This document shows positions 44,571-56,396 of a DNA stretch of 64,000 nucleotides, one piece after another. Origin of the DNA: Sabethes cyaneus (Eukaryota; Arthropoda; Insecta; Diptera; Culicidae); contig NC_071355.1 in assembly GCF_943734655.1 (NCBI RefSeq), forward strand, positions 70,933,449 to 70,997,448. Direction: 5' to 3'. Positions within the stretch are counted from its first letter, which is position 1, and every line of letters begins with the position of its first letter. A program made the translations under genes and the position numbers. The notes under the pieces are model-generated. The model was not told the DNA's origin. It did no database searches and saw only the letters and a program-made list of their open reading frames with translations.

Positions 44571-45298
44571 GGGGGCATAGTACTTTTTCAATTTAAAAAA
44601 ATCGAAATTTTTTTTATTGATTATTTCGAAAGATTAACATCTTGACCATACGTGTTTCAAGTCATTTCGATGAATTCCAAAAATTGACAAAGTTACAGCT
44701 ATTTGTACCGCGCATGTCTGGAGCGATTACACAGCGAATAAAAACTTCAACATCGTTTTTCTCGAAACCAGGTTTTGAAAGTCGGTACCATAAATATCTC
44801 AAGAACGGCTCAAGCAATTCTCATGATTCTTTTTTTGTTTTAAAGCCAACAAAATTATCTAGTGTTTGACCCATCCTTTTTTTGATATTACAATTTTTGT
44901 ATTTTTTAGAAATGTTTAAAGTCAATTTTTTTGACTAAAAACGTTACTTTTATGTTTGAATGTCCGCCATTTTGTTATGCGTTCGAATTTTAAAAAAAGG
45001 ATGGGTCAAACACGAGATAATTTAATATACTTTCATGTCGTTTTGGAATTTTTCAATTCGGATAAGCCCCCGAGCGCCAATCCATGGTACCGTAAATCAT
45101 GTTTTTTTCGAATGATCATGTTCAAGGAGCCGTAGGGGAGAGGGGAAGTGGTTCACATATGCAAACAAAATTGCAAATATTAGTATAAAGTGCAATGCTT
45201 AGAATGCAAAAAACCCGAATCGATTCGCTTTTCGCGTTATCGAGAAAAAAATATTTGAAATAAGGCAAAAAATATGGTGTAAAAAGTACTATGCCCCC
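44571..45298. mobile_element. 728-bp TTAA-flanked MITE (piggyBac-type ends)
   Basis: GGGGGCATAGTACTTTTT at the left is perfectly inverted at the right (AAAAAGTACTATGCCCCC). TTAA lies directly outside both ends (44567-44570, 45299-45302). No transposase ORF. The interior has an inverted CCATCCTTTTTTTG/AAAAAAAGGATGGG pair. Confidence 0.9.
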
Positions 45299-45362
45299 TT
45301 AATTCGGTGACCATTGGAGTCCGGCAAATTACATTTTTCGCAGTGTGTCGAAGTGATATTTC

Positions 45363-46033
45363 CAATACGACACCGCCTCTAGTTTCTGATAATAAATAAC
45401 AGAAGTTGGCGCAAGTGTTTCATCATGCGCCATGCGTGACAGTATGCTTGAAACTATCAATGTTTTCCTGTTGAATACAACAGATGTCGTTACTTCTTAA
45501 CGCATATTGTGCATTTCCGTAACAGCTGAATTTTGCGCGACAACAAATTTACTGAACACAACAACCTTACTCTCTCATGTATCTCAGTTTCTTTCGTGTT
45601 TATCGCTAATCGCAATATAACGTTTGACACCTGAACCAATAAATAGTTGGTAAACATTGTTTTTATTTATTGCGTTCATGTTGCGAAATTTAATTTTTTT
45701 GAATTGAAATGTCGCAAACATATCAGCTTCTGGCTCACGGCCAGGCTTTTCATAAAGCCCTATAAATGTATCTTTATAGGGCTTTAGTTTTTCAGGGCTC
45801 TCGGATGACTGGTAGTAAGATGCTATGGAGAGCTATAGGAAATGTTTGTTTTTTATCAAAATTAGGCAGAAGTCATGAAAATTAAGTATAACACAGTAAC
45901 TGTACCACAAATAAAATATGATTAGTGATTGTTTTTCAGGTAGGTAAACATAAATAAGTGAGAAATTTTGATTTTACTACCACTAGAGAAGCGCCATCTC
46001 TTGAAAAGCAACGGTTCGTATGGTGTCCTATTC
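45363..46033 (+). mobile_element. 671-bp MITE, CAATAGGACACC ends, copy 1
   Basis: Ends CAATACGACACC and GGTGTCCTATTC are inverted; the other copy at 63096-63727 has perfect CAATAGGACACC/GGTGTCCTATTG. Internal hairpin AAGCCCTATAAA...TTTATAGGGCTT near 45756-45786. Same interior as 63096-63727 in reverse orientation. Confidence 0.85.
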
Positions 46034-46139
46034 CATTAGCATGAAGTTTTTCTTTATTGGGAATTAAATCGTTAACAAAAGTGTACAGTTTTGCCCGGTC
46101 TTAAAAAATTTAAAAATCGAGAGTTTATATTTTCCCAAA

Positions 46140-46704
46140 TATTCTCCCAGTTTGAATTTCGAATTGATTTACACTTCGAAATGGATTTTAAATTAAACAC
46201 GAATTTGAACTGAAAATTGGAATTGAAATTGGACATAAATTGTATTTAAATTGGATTAGGCATTAGATCTGGAAGAGCATTCGAAACTAAACTTGAAATT
46301 GGATATGGAATTATTCCGTTTTTCCACTTTTTGTTTCTTTTTTTCTCCTTTTCTGCATCCTTTTTTTTGGTTATTGCTATCACTTTTTTCCTGTCCCATG
46401 TTGCCTGTTTCATTTTTTCGTTGATTTTTTTGTTATATTCTTTCTCGCTTTCTGTCTTTTCTCATCTCTTTTTTCCTTGTTTTCGTTTAAAGTCTTCGTC
46501 TTTTTCTAATTCGTTATATCTCCTTTTCTTCTCGTTTTTCGTCTTGGTCTGTACCGTTTTTTGCTGTTGTTTTCGCATATTTTCTTTCACGTTTATTCTG
46601 TTTTTGGCTACCTTTTTTGTACTTTCGCATATTTTTTGTATACCGGTCTTTTAATCTCCCATCTTATGTCTTTTTCTCTTTCGTTTTACCTTTTTCTATA
46701 GTCT
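46140..46704 (+). repeat. Composite repeat: minisatellite plus start of pyrimidine tract
   Basis: 46140-46310 is TTGAAATTGGA-type minisatellite; 46311-46704 is pyrimidine tract, with TTAAAGTCTTCG and TCTGTACCGTTTTTTGC matching 6185-6260. Interrupted by two inserted repeats before resuming at 47295. Confidence 0.8.
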
Positions 46705-46860
46705 ATTTTGACTGAAGTTTTAGGAGCGTCTTAGTAGAATACGAAACCTGAAATTAAAGGCAAGAAGATTTTTTTTCCAAAATAAATTCCACTATTAATA
46801 CAGATACGTATTTCGCCTACTACTTGCAGGTTTCATCAGTGTCTGTTTTCGAACTAAATT
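46705..46860 (+). repeat. GCGTCTTAGTAGAATACG family copy inserted in pyrimidine tract
   Basis: TGACTGAAGTTTTAGGAGCG, GTCTTAGTAGAATACGAAACC and CATCAGTGTCTGTTTTCG in the order seen at 11185. Confidence 0.8.
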
Positions 46861-46888
46861 AAGCAAAGCAATTTTACAGTTTTATAGT

Positions 46889-47294
46889 TAGGCCATTACA
46901 AATATTTAAAAAAGTTGGGACACTGAAGGGGGGAGGGCGAAAAAAAACAAAGAGAATTTTCTAATCGAGCGAAAAAATATGGATTTTAGGCATTTTTACT
47001 TACGTGAAAACCAAATCTATTCTTGCTTCAAATAAATACGTTGTTATTTTTCATGCAAAAATTTACGAACAAAAAGACAAAAACGAAAGAAAATTTTTTT
47101 GGCCGAGTTTCGCGTTAACTCGTACACTCATTTTTTGAGTTTTTCAGGCTGTAGAGCCCACAGACAATTGATTTTATAAAAAAAATTTAACTCTTATCCT
47201 ACAAGTTATTTTTTGCCCCCCGATTTTTCAAGCCAATTTCCAAGGAAGGGGGGGGGAGTGACAAAAACTTTGAAAATGATTTGCAATGACCTTA
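46889..47294. mobile_element. ~405-bp TIR element, TTAGGCCATTACAAAT ends
   Basis: TTAGGCCATTACAAAT at the left is inverted at the right as ATTTGCAATGACCTTA with a few mismatches. Both sides continue into matching runs of G/C and a GACAAAAACTTTGAAAAT block on the right. Complete copy of the family seen truncated at 11097 and 36066. Confidence 0.75.
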
Positions 47295-48228
47295 CTATTT
47301 TTCTTTTCTTGTTTTTCTGTCCATTTTTTGCTTTTTGGACCGAGCTTTCTTAACTGCTCCTCTTCCTCTGTTACTTTTTTTAACTTTTCCTGTCCCGTTT
47401 ACCGCCTTTTTCCTGAGTCCTGGTTGTTTTGTTTCTGTTTTTGCCTTTTTTCTTCTGGTTTTTCCATGTTACCTCTTCCTTTGTCTCGCTTTTCTTGTTC
47501 ACTTTTTACGTTTCGACTTTTTTCTTTTTTCGGTATCTTTCGTTTTTTTTACTTTTTTTGCTTTTTTGTTGTTCGTTTTCGTATGTATCGTTCTCTCATT
47601 TTATAGGTCTTGTGTTTCCTTCTTTTCTGTTCTGTTTTATTTCCCTAACGCTGTATTGTCGCCGTTTCTCTTGTTGCTGTATTTTCTCCTTTTCTATCCC
47701 GTCTTGCATCTTTTCCAGTCGAGTTTATCATATTTTCCCTCGTTTTCTTTCTTTTTCGCTTTTCTCTCGATTTTATACTTTTATCTCCCGTTCTCCATCT
47801 TTTTCTTCACATTTACCCTTTTTCCCTATCATTCTGTCACGGTTTTTTCGTGTTGCTTTTTCCTGCCAGTTCTCTCTCTCTCTCTCTCTCTCTCTCTCCT
47901 GTTTGTCTAGTTTTTGACACGTTTTCCTCCGTGCATTTTTCTGTTTTTTCATCTTTCTTATTTTTCCTTTTTTATCTGGAGAGCATAAAGCTTTCGTCAT
48001 CTAACTCTAACTTTTCTAACTCTAGTTTTTTGTCTTTTCCGTTTTTACCTTTCAGATGCCCTGTTTGTTCTTCTTCTTTGGCATAACTATGCTATTTTCC
48101 TTTTTTATCTCCCGTTTTTCGGCTGTTTTCTTTATACCTTTTTTGGCTCATTTCTCTTATTTTTCCTTTTATGTGCCATTTTCCCATCCCATTTTCTCCA
48201 TTTTTTTATATCCGGCTTCTACCGGCTT

Positions 48229-48273
<45 letters not shown>

Positions 48274-48928
48274 CTATTCTTCTCTCCCCTTTTGGCTACT
48301 TTTTATCCTGTCCCATATTTTTTCTTTTCTGTTCCGTTTTTGGTCCTGTTCCTTCGTTTTTTCTCATTTTCAGGTCCATTTTTCTTCTCTTCAAGTCTCG
48401 TTTTTTGTTTTCTGCCCCGTTAACATTTTATTGTTTTCTGTTCTGTTCCTTTCTTTTCTGTCACGTTCTGTTTTTCGTCGTTTCATCTCATTTGTCTTCC
48501 GTTTTATTTTTTTTCTTTCTATTTTTCTCGTTGACTGTTTTTGTTTCTCAATTTCCCTGCTCTCGAATTTTCTCCTTTTCTGTTCCTCTTTGTCTATCCC
48601 GGTTTCTGTTTCGTCCGTATGTTTGTTCGCCTTTTCTGTTCAGTTTGTTCTTGTTTTCTCTCTAGTATGCCATTCTTTCCACTTGTATTGTTTTTTTCTT
48701 TTCCCTCCTTCTCTTTCCAGTCTTCTTGTTTTTGCCTCGTTTCTTTTATTTCTTCTGTTTTCTTTTTTTATAATCTTTTTTACTCGTTTTATTTAACGCG
48801 TTTTCTTATACGATTTTTCGTTTCATGCCAATTTTTCTTATAATGCTCTTTCGCGTTTTCCCACTTTTGGTATACTGTTTGTCCAGGTTTTTTTTCAAGA
48901 TTTTCTCCGTGCTCTTTTCTGGTTTTAC
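47295..48928 (+). repeat. Composite repeat: pyrimidine tract, continued
   Basis: 1.6 kb of TTTTC/CCGTTTT-type sequence on the plus strand, with two (TC)n microsatellites (47872-47898 and 48230-48271). It ends where the inverted dispersed element begins. The long hydrophobic ORFs across it are compositional. Confidence 0.8.
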
Positions 48929-48929
48929 C

Positions 48930-49038
48930 TTTGTTATACAATATAACAAAGGTTTAGGAATTGGTCGAAAAACAGTCGATCTGAGGCCCGGAGGGCCGTG
49001 TCACATATACCAATCGATCAGGTTCGACGAATGAGCAA

Positions 49039-49082
<44 letters not shown>

Positions 49083-50515
49083 TATGTGTGTGCGCTTCAA
49101 TTTTCAATCGCTTATTTCTCGGAGATGGCTGAACCGATTCGTCTGCTATAACTTTTATTTGAAAGGTATTTTTACCTAGTATATCACTATTAAATGGTTT
49201 CGTGGTCTGACTTTTAGTTTGAAAGTTATAAGCAAAAATGTGAAAATTACGTGACACGATTTTCTCCGGAACCACATAACCGATTTCATCGATCTTAGTA
49301 CCAAATAAAAGCTCTTACTATTGCTAAACTTCACACCAATTTTTATTGAAAACAAACAAGTGGTTTAAAAGTTATGCTTAAAAAACCAGTTTTGACAAGG
49401 TTCAAATGATCGCCTGTTTCTCAGAGATGGCCAAACCGATTTACGTGCTATTAGTTTCATTTGGCAGGTAATATAGCCGGATAGATCACTATTGAATGGT
49501 TTTTTGATTGGATGTTTAATTTGAAAGTTATGAGTAATTCAATACACCACACCAAAATTAACAATAATTTATAATGATTTTAACCAAGAAAAATAACCTA
49601 ATTTCAATTATTTTAATATCAAACGAGAGGTTTTCACACTACGAATACATATGCAAAATTTCATAAGAATTGATTTTACCGGTCAAAAGATATTAACCCT
49701 CGAACACTCGCGCCAACTTTTATAACACGGTTACTTACGCGCACAATAGCCCAAAACCAAAGAAAACGTGCGCACTAGAGTTTTGACTAGGAAAACTTGG
49801 TTTTAAGTTTATCGAACCTTTGGAAGAGTTTCTTGAAATTGAAAGCTCTATCGTCTGGTAGAATTTGAATTTTGATTAATCCCCCTAAATGTGAAATAAA
49901 AAAAATATTTTCCTTCAGTTTCAATATAACACATTGATGTGTTCTGCAAAATTTTAGAGCATATTATTACAAGAAATTTTGCTGAAGACAGTAACCTTCT
50001 ATCTCTTCAACGAAGAGATCTTATTTATTGTATATGAATTTGAAAAATTAGTTTTTCTATTTTAGCTCTTTTTGTAATTGTTGTATGACTTTTTCATGTA
50101 TTACAAAGTTGTATAAATAATAAAAATACACAACTTTGCTGAACATAGTATACCTCTATGTTTCCTTGTTTACGAACTGTAGAACTTTGATTATAAAAAA
50201 TACCCTGATTTTGACCCCGAATTACTCGACTACCAACAGACGGATACATTTTAAACATTTTACATTTGCTGGTAGTTTTGCTGCACACAGACACCATTTT
50301 TCCATATGAAGAAACGAAAGAAAATTCCAGTTGGGGCCAATTGCGGTACACCTCATATGCTACTTGCTTCGTTTCTGTGATGTCGGTTTATGCTAATCTA
50401 TTTTCCTAACAATTTAAAGTAATAATGCATTGAATAATTCTGACATTTTGCTCATAACAAGTTTATTGAAGAATATACGTTAGTATATACGTAATATACG
50501 ATTTGTAACTACAGT
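48930..50515 (-). mobile_element. Dispersed element, copy 2 (inverted)
   Basis: Starts ACCTTTGTTATACAATATAACAAAGGT and follows 32735 back to about 31270 of copy 1. The (TG)n run 49040-49072 is the counterpart of (CA)n at 32590. Cut at 50515 by a GATTTTGTCAC array. Confidence 0.8.
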
Positions 50516-50520
50516 GGTAA

Positions 50521-50690
50521 CCCGATTTTGTCACTCCCCGATTTTGTCACCCCCGATTTTGTCACCCCCGATTTTGTCACCCCCGATTTTGTCACGTTTT
50601 TGACCCGATTTTGTCACGTTTTGCCTTTCTACTATATAAATATATAGTATATTGCCTTTCTACTATATAAATATATAGTATAAAGATATA
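50521..50690. repeat. CCCCGATTTTGTCAC array and a duplicated palindromic 34-mer
   Basis: Six GATTTTGTCAC units occur at 50521-50619 (15-16-bp period). Then GCCTTTCTACTATATAAATATATAGTATA occurs twice in tandem at 50622-50683, each copy containing the palindrome CTATATAAATATATAG. The array unit equals the end of the small MITE at 56321. Confidence 0.85.
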
Positions 50691-50954
50691 GAAATCACTT
50701 GGAAAACCGGAAATGGAAAAAATCAGAGGGGTTGTGTACAAGACACGACCGCATATATAGGTGACGCAGGACTACGTAAGTCTCTTTGTAGTGATAGTAG
50801 CATGTATTCATGCTAATCATTCGATTCTTCATGTATACATGCTATATGCAACATATATACATGCTACATGCGTTGTATGTAACATTTATCAAAGTAGTAA
50901 CATTGCATACGTTCAATTCTCAAAAGATTGTGCATTTGAAAACAATTTAACAAA
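50691..50954. other. Noncoding spacer
   Basis: Recurrent ATACATGCTA words between 50800 and 50880; nothing else recognised. Confidence 0.4.
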
Positions 50955-50962
50955 ATCAAGAA

Positions 50963-52638
50963 TAGAGACGGTCGGGTCTCGGGTTTTCAGACCCGAAACC
51001 CGAAAAAAAACCCGCACCCGTCGGGTTCGGGTCGGGCTCGGGCTTGACACTTTTACCAGGTATCGGGTTCGGGTCGGGTTCGGGTTTGGCCAAAAAAAAA
51101 TATTCGGGTTCGGGTCGGGTTCGGGCTTAGCGAAAAAAATAAGTCCGGGTTTCGGGTTTGGGTAATAAGAAACCGAACCATCTCCACATTCAGTTCTTGT
51201 AAAAGTATTATTTTAACATAACAAAATAAGCAGTACTTTAATGATATTTAGTATGACTCAGATATCAGCTACACTGAACTGGTTGCTTTTTAGACGGTTT
51301 AGTGTTTTCGGATTTAGATCGAGTTTAGACCAAAAGTTATATATTCCAGAATTCGTCAGTTGGATCATGTCATAACTGCGCCCAAACTAGTTGGGTGAAC
51401 TGACAGAAGACTAGAATTGTCTGCTATCATAAATTCTATTCCGATTTCCAAAAAGTTTCGTGCCATGGAATAGTTGTAAGTTTAGCTGTCTTTAACACAC
51501 AACATACCGTGCAGCAGAGCTACCACAAATACAGATATTTGTGCATGCATAAATTTGGGACCCACCAATTATTTCAGTTGCTGTGATTTCTGGCTCTACT
51601 AATGTTCCTGAATTTTAAAGTACTCCATAAACTATTTATGTTATTTAAAAGATTAGATCGAGAAAATAAAATACTCCGGAGAAAACGGTAGGGTCCCAAA
51701 TTTCTGCATGCACAAATATCTGTATTTATGGCAGCTCTGCCGTGAAGGGGTCATTTGACCCATTGCTTTTTTTGGTTCATTTTCACGGCGTTATAACACA
51801 ATTCTGTTTAGCAACTTTTATTAGAAAATATATTGAAAACATAATGCAAAGTATGGTGCTCTACTATTTCTTTTTTATCGAGAAAATTATTAACGCTAAT
51901 CTATTGATAATCGCGTGATTTCCGGTCTTCTCGCGAAAAATATTCGTAGAGTGAAGTCGGTATGTTTAGTGTTAAAATCAATCCCTTTTATGCTTGCTAC
52001 CTTTAAACTAAGGTGCTAGTGCTTTAGACTAACAACTAGCTTTCGGCTATTAGATACCGGTATAACATAATGAAGCAAGATCCAAGCATTTCAAAATAAT
52101 TTTTCATGTAAATTTTTCTTTTCATAGAAAACTTAAGAAATATTCCCGTGAAAAGTAAAAAAACAATTCTAGTTTATACTTTATTTTTTTAGAATTTTCA
52201 ATTCGGTTCCAAAAGAAATAAAAGGGTGAAAAAACCAAAAATTTCAAATGAATTTTAGAGCTCGAACGTTATAGATAATACGAAAAGAAAACTGCCGAGA
52301 TTTAAATCGAGGTGTGAGTTTTATGAAAATTAATATGAAATTCCAGTTCAGGACGGGATCAAATTTAACATAACATAAAAATTCGGGTTCGGATCGGGTT
52401 TTGGTTTGGCCGAAAAAAAAATTCGGGTTCGGGTCGGGTTCGGGCTTAGCAAAAAAAATAAATCCGGGTTCGGGTCGGGTTCGGGTTTGACTGAAAATAA
52501 AATTTCGGGTTCGGGTCGGGCTCGGGTTTGACAGAAAATAAAAATTCGGGCTCGGGTCGGGTCCGGGTTTGACTGCAAAAAAATTTTCGGGCCCGGGTCG
52601 GGTTCGGGCTTGGAAAATATGAAACCCGACCATCTCTA
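50963..52638. mobile_element. 1.68-kb hAT-like element with 8-bp target duplication
   Basis: ATCAAGAA flanks both sides (50955-50962, 52639-52646). Ends are TAGAGACGGTCGGGT and its inverted partner ACCCGACCATCTCTA. The 8-bp duplication plus TAGAGATG-type ends indicate the hAT superfamily. Both sub-ends carry arrays of CGGGTTCGGGTCGGGTT (50990-51160; 52380-52620, ~45-60-bp units). No transposase ORF; the Arg/Pro-rich frames there are repeat artefacts. A smaller hAT-like MITE is nested inside. Confidence 0.88.
51515..51739. mobile_element. 225-bp hAT-like MITE, ~48-bp TIRs, nested
   Basis: CAGAGCTACCACAAATACAG is inverted at the far end (CTGTATTTATGGCAGCTCTG), and the pairing extends through CATGCATAAATTTGGGACCC. 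Flanks CCGTGCAG (51507-51514) and CCGTGAAG (51740-51747) form an 8-bp target duplication with one difference. Another copy enters at 63873. Confidence 0.88.
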
Positions 52639-52646
52639 ATCAAGAA

Positions 52647-53009
52647 CACAAACTATTGCTTTCCTGCTACCCTACTGAAATTAAAGATTGTTTTTATTAC
52701 CCATGGTTCCCCACGTTGAAGGGATTTTACCAATTCAATCCTATTTGATCAACAGCACATCTTTTCAATACACTTCTAATTAAACGGTAAGCATGCGTAT
52801 TCACGGGAAACTAGCAGTCATTTACTTTCCGTCGGAAAGCCCAATTTCGGAAGCAGCTTTTCGGCCCAAAAACGGGATTGTGTTTATAAAAATATATATA
52901 CTGCATTCTTCTTGCCAATCTGAACACAGCGAATATATTTTCATAAACCGAATTTTTGTTTCAAACAAAAAAACTGCTTTTGAAATTGGAAGAATCGATG
53001 ATGACTAAT
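52647..53009. other. Noncoding spacer
   Basis: Unique A+T-rich sequence; nothing recognised. Confidence 0.35.
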
Positions 53010-53410
53010 TTCACCTTCATACAGAGTCGTATTGTAACCGAACACTACAGCTGTAGCACATTTTTCCAACACATATATCAAATTCGCCGAGGTTTAATCG
53101 TCTGGCAGTAAAGAATTTGCGATCTGTTGGGACAACGAACTTGTGTCATTTTTTCTGGCACACTTCCCTAACACAGACATCAAATTGGACTAGGTTTAAT
53201 CGCGTTCGTAAGAAATATGTTGGCACGAGGGGGCTTTGTCACTCTTTCTGGCGTACTTCCCAAGCAAGGACATCAAAATGGTCTAGGTTTAACCGCGGTG
53301 TTAAGAAATCTTGTTGAAATGAGGAAACTTGGTCACTTGTTTTGGCTTACTTCCCAAGCACAGATATCAAATTGGTATAGGTTTAGATCATCGCAAAGAA
53401 TCTTCCAACC
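53010..53410. repeat. ~95-bp tandem repeat, about four units
   Basis: ATCAAATTGGACTAGGTTTAATCG-like anchors at 53076, 53178, 53271 and 53366 (102, 93 and 95 bp apart), each followed by a GTCAC-TTTTCTGGC-ACTTCCC block. Units differ by 15-25 percent by eye. Confidence 0.85.
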
Positions 53411-53574
53411 AATCACGAAGCGAGAATTCTGGTAAAACATAGGTTCATTATTTTCAATTTTTCAATAGTTCACCATCAAGAATCCATACTTTTCTTCATT
53501 TGGGTCAATTCTTAGAAGATTTTCCGATCGATTGGTGTAAGAATATTGAAAATCGATCGGAAAACCGCTGAGCT

Positions 53575-54420
53575 ATTAGCGCTCAAAACCTTTCATTTTT
53601 CGCGACGCTCGCATTTTTCGATTTTTTGGAATGACACCCTATCTCAAAACTTGCCGTAAGACGTAGTCCTACGTCAAAAGGTCCTGCGGGCTGAATGTCA
53701 TATACCACTCGACTCAGTTTCGAAAACTGAGCATTTTCTGTTTGTGTGTATGTATGTGTGTGTATGTGTGTGTGTGTAACGCTTTTAATCTCACTCACTT
53801 TTGTCGGAGATGGCTGGACCGATTTTAATGTTCTTAGTGTCAAATGAAAGGTCTAAGTGTCCCATAGGTCGCTATTGAATTTCATACTGATCGGACTTTT
53901 AGTTCAAAAGTTATGTATAAAAATACGAAAAATATGGGACTTCATTAACTCATAGATCCCTTAACCGATTTGAACAAAATTGATTGCATATGAAAGAGGA
54001 GTCTTGCAAACCCTTAACTTCCAAATTTCATGACGATTGGACTTGTAGTTTGAAAGTTACATAAAGAAATGTGAAAAAATAGTAATTAAAACATATTTTT
54101 GTAACACATAAGCATCAATTCAATGAAAAACATCACACATTCTATTATTATTTGAAAATTACTGCTGAGATCTATCAAACGAAACCAAGTTATTGAAAAT
54201 CGGACGGTTCATTCAAAAGTTATTCAAACTTTAACACTTAAGCACCGTATTTTAAATCGTTAAAACGTGTGAAATCAAAGCATATCAATCAAATGTTGAT
54301 TGTATTCAATATGTGTGATGTATGTGTGAGTGTATGTATGTATGTATGTATGTATGTATGTATGTGAGTGTATGTGATGACAATTTGCAATTTTTAAATT
54401 TGCATTGAAATTCAAGAAAA
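53575..54420 (-). mobile_element. Diverged relative of the dispersed element
   Basis: A (TG)-rich run at 53745-53777, GGAGATGGCTGGACCGATTTT, TAGTGTCAAATGAAAGG and GTTCAAAAGTTATG parallel 49040-49210 of copy 2 but with many differences. It ends in a TATG microsatellite (54322-54365). GTAAGACGTAGTCCTACGTCA at its start also occurs at about 61377. Confidence 0.6.
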
Positions 54421-54434
54421 GTGAGAAACATGTC

Positions 54435-54670
54435 AATTGTCTGAAGTTTTCGAAGCCTTTTAGTGGAATACGAAATCTGAAATTAAAGAAAAGAAAAAAT
54501 TTTTACCGACTACATTCAACTATTTAATATTTATTCGCGACAGATACGTATACGCTTTGAAATAAAACACTGATGAAGCCTGCACGTCGTAAGCGAACTA
54601 CGTGTCTATTGCAAATAAATATTAAATAGTGGGATTCAATCGAAAAGTTTTTTCTTTTCTTTGATTTCAC
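54435..54670. repeat. GCGTCTTAGTAGAATACG family, palindromic copy
   Basis: Left half GAAATCTGAAATTAAAGAAAAG...AATATTTATTCGCGACAG is inverted in the right half (...AAATAAATATTAAATAG...CTTTTCTTTGATTTCAC). Arms about 85 bp; centre holds ACTGATGAAGCCTGCACG. Confidence 0.75.
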
Positions 54671-55779
54671 ATTTCAATTGTCATTTTCTTCACTTGCTGT
54701 TACTCACAATTGTACAAGAAAAGCAAAAAGCGAAGAAAATCAGTTAATTTAAGCATGTAGGTGTAGTGGTGTAGAGGATTAAAATACTAGTGAGTTGATT
54801 TTTCCAAATAAATTTATACAAATTTCATACAAATTTTGCGCATTAATAGATGCTCTTTTCAATCCATAGATACTAGAGCTTAGAAATGTTATATGAAAAA
54901 TAGGAAGTAAACGCTGCACGGTAGTAACTTTGTACGATTTGTTTTCGTTAGTGACATTTTAAAGGACAGATGTCTTATGTCATGTATCATGTTTTAATAA
55001 ATAAATCAAAAATGACAAGCACTGGAAATCATATCGATCATATTTCCCATTCTCAAGCATGTTTATGGCGCAGCTTTTGCACTATTTTTCGACCTCATCT
55101 TGTTTTTCTAACCCTCTAACATTGTAAAAACGATGCGATCAAGCTAATCAAGTCTATCTTTTCATGAAAGTACCTTCAAAAGAAGCTTAAGTTTTGATTT
55201 TCATGCAAAAATTATTATCTGAAAGAGCGCCAGCTAAGAAAAAGTTCAATTTCTCTTTTTCATATCTAATGCTCTATTCAGTTATTTTTTCTAATTCAGA
55301 TATATTGCAAAATTGAAGCCAAGCAAACTAATAGTGAAATTTTGAGATTAATTATTTTGTTGTCGACATCCTTTTTCTTCAAAAACGAAGTATAATAATA
55401 ATAATTTTTCTGAACTCTTGTTTTTCAAAGATGTTAACTTTTGAACGCATGGTATTAATATCAAAATATAAAAAAATCTACTATGAACACATATTTCATA
55501 TTGTCAATTCAAAACAAGTTTCGTATGTGGCTCTGAAACCCGAAAGTTAAGGCCGACCGATTATAAAACTAAATAAGGTGTTCATCAAGTAACATAAATG
55601 ACGCTTACAAGTATTTACGCAGCCAAGGAAAGAAAATATAATTGTTCTACGCAATACGTTGTGAATTTCACTGGCAAATAAAGATTTTGAGGAATACGGA
55701 ACGGATATTTGAAAAAATAGTCAAGTTAATTATAGATGTTCCTGAGAAATTAAATAATGATTATTGTGGCAGTAGAAAG
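54671..55779. other. Noncoding, no gene recognised
   Basis: A+T-rich with the recurring 'AAAGTTC...GTTATT' vocabulary of the dispersed element but no clear alignment. Confidence 0.35.
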
Positions 55780-56320
55780 GCTAGGTCACGCCGCTAGGTG
55801 GATTAATTCGGGTTTTTGATTTATCAAAAGCTTAGTTTGAAAATCATTTTCAAACATGTCAAATGTGTTAAAACACTGTGATGTGTTGATTATCGTGGAG
55901 TTTCCACAAAAGTTGTTTTATATTTCCACAACTATAATAGCTAGAAGGTCATTTTCTTTGGCAAAGTTCTTTATAATAATCTTCTCAACAATTTTGTAGA
56001 ACATTGTTTTGCTCTATCTCTTACTACTTGAAAAATAAATTTTGTATCTTACTTTTAGGGGGGTTAATCAAAGAATCGTTCCTACCATAAGAAAGAGCTT
56101 TTACCGCTGTGAAATTTCTCAGAACATAGTTAACCAGTATAATCAACCATTTCGGCGCAATTAAAAAACGCGTGTTTTCATACCTGTGGGCTGTGCTGTG
56201 AACAGGTGACAAATGTCCACAGAGAGGTAGAAGGAAGTGCGAAATGTCCTAAAAGTGATCAGAATGAAATATATGTAGTTCGTTCTAAGTTATCTGCAAA
56301 AAAATTAAAATTGAAAATAT
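55780..56320 (-). mobile_element. Dispersed element, diverged terminal part
   Basis: CGCTAGGTGGATTAATTCGGG matches the start of copy 1 inverted. The TTAGGGGGGTTAATCAAAG block matches 31785-31805. Order suggests a rearranged copy. Confidence 0.55.
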
Positions 56321-56395
56321 ACCCGATTTTGTCACTGTCCCGTTTTAGTCACCTCTAAATTCATCATGGGGGTGACAAAATCGGGTCATTACTGT
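56321..56395. mobile_element. ~75-bp MITE with ACCCGATTTTGTCAC ends
   Basis: ACCCGATTTTGTCAC (left) and GTGACAAAATCGGGT (right) are perfect inverted repeats; TA flanks both sides. The right end continues CATTACTGTA. Inserted next to the dispersed element. Confidence 0.75.
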
Positions 56396-56396
56396 A

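Noticed and set aside
46331..48843. Hydrophobic ORFs up to ~246 codons resembling membrane proteins
   Set aside because: Same pyrimidine tract as at 6-8 kb; the apparent membrane helices are compositional.
50761..51165. Arg/Gly-rich ORF (and Pro/Arg-rich minus-strand ORFs at 52244-52649)
   Set aside because: Encoded by CGGGTTCGGGT arrays of the hAT-like element.
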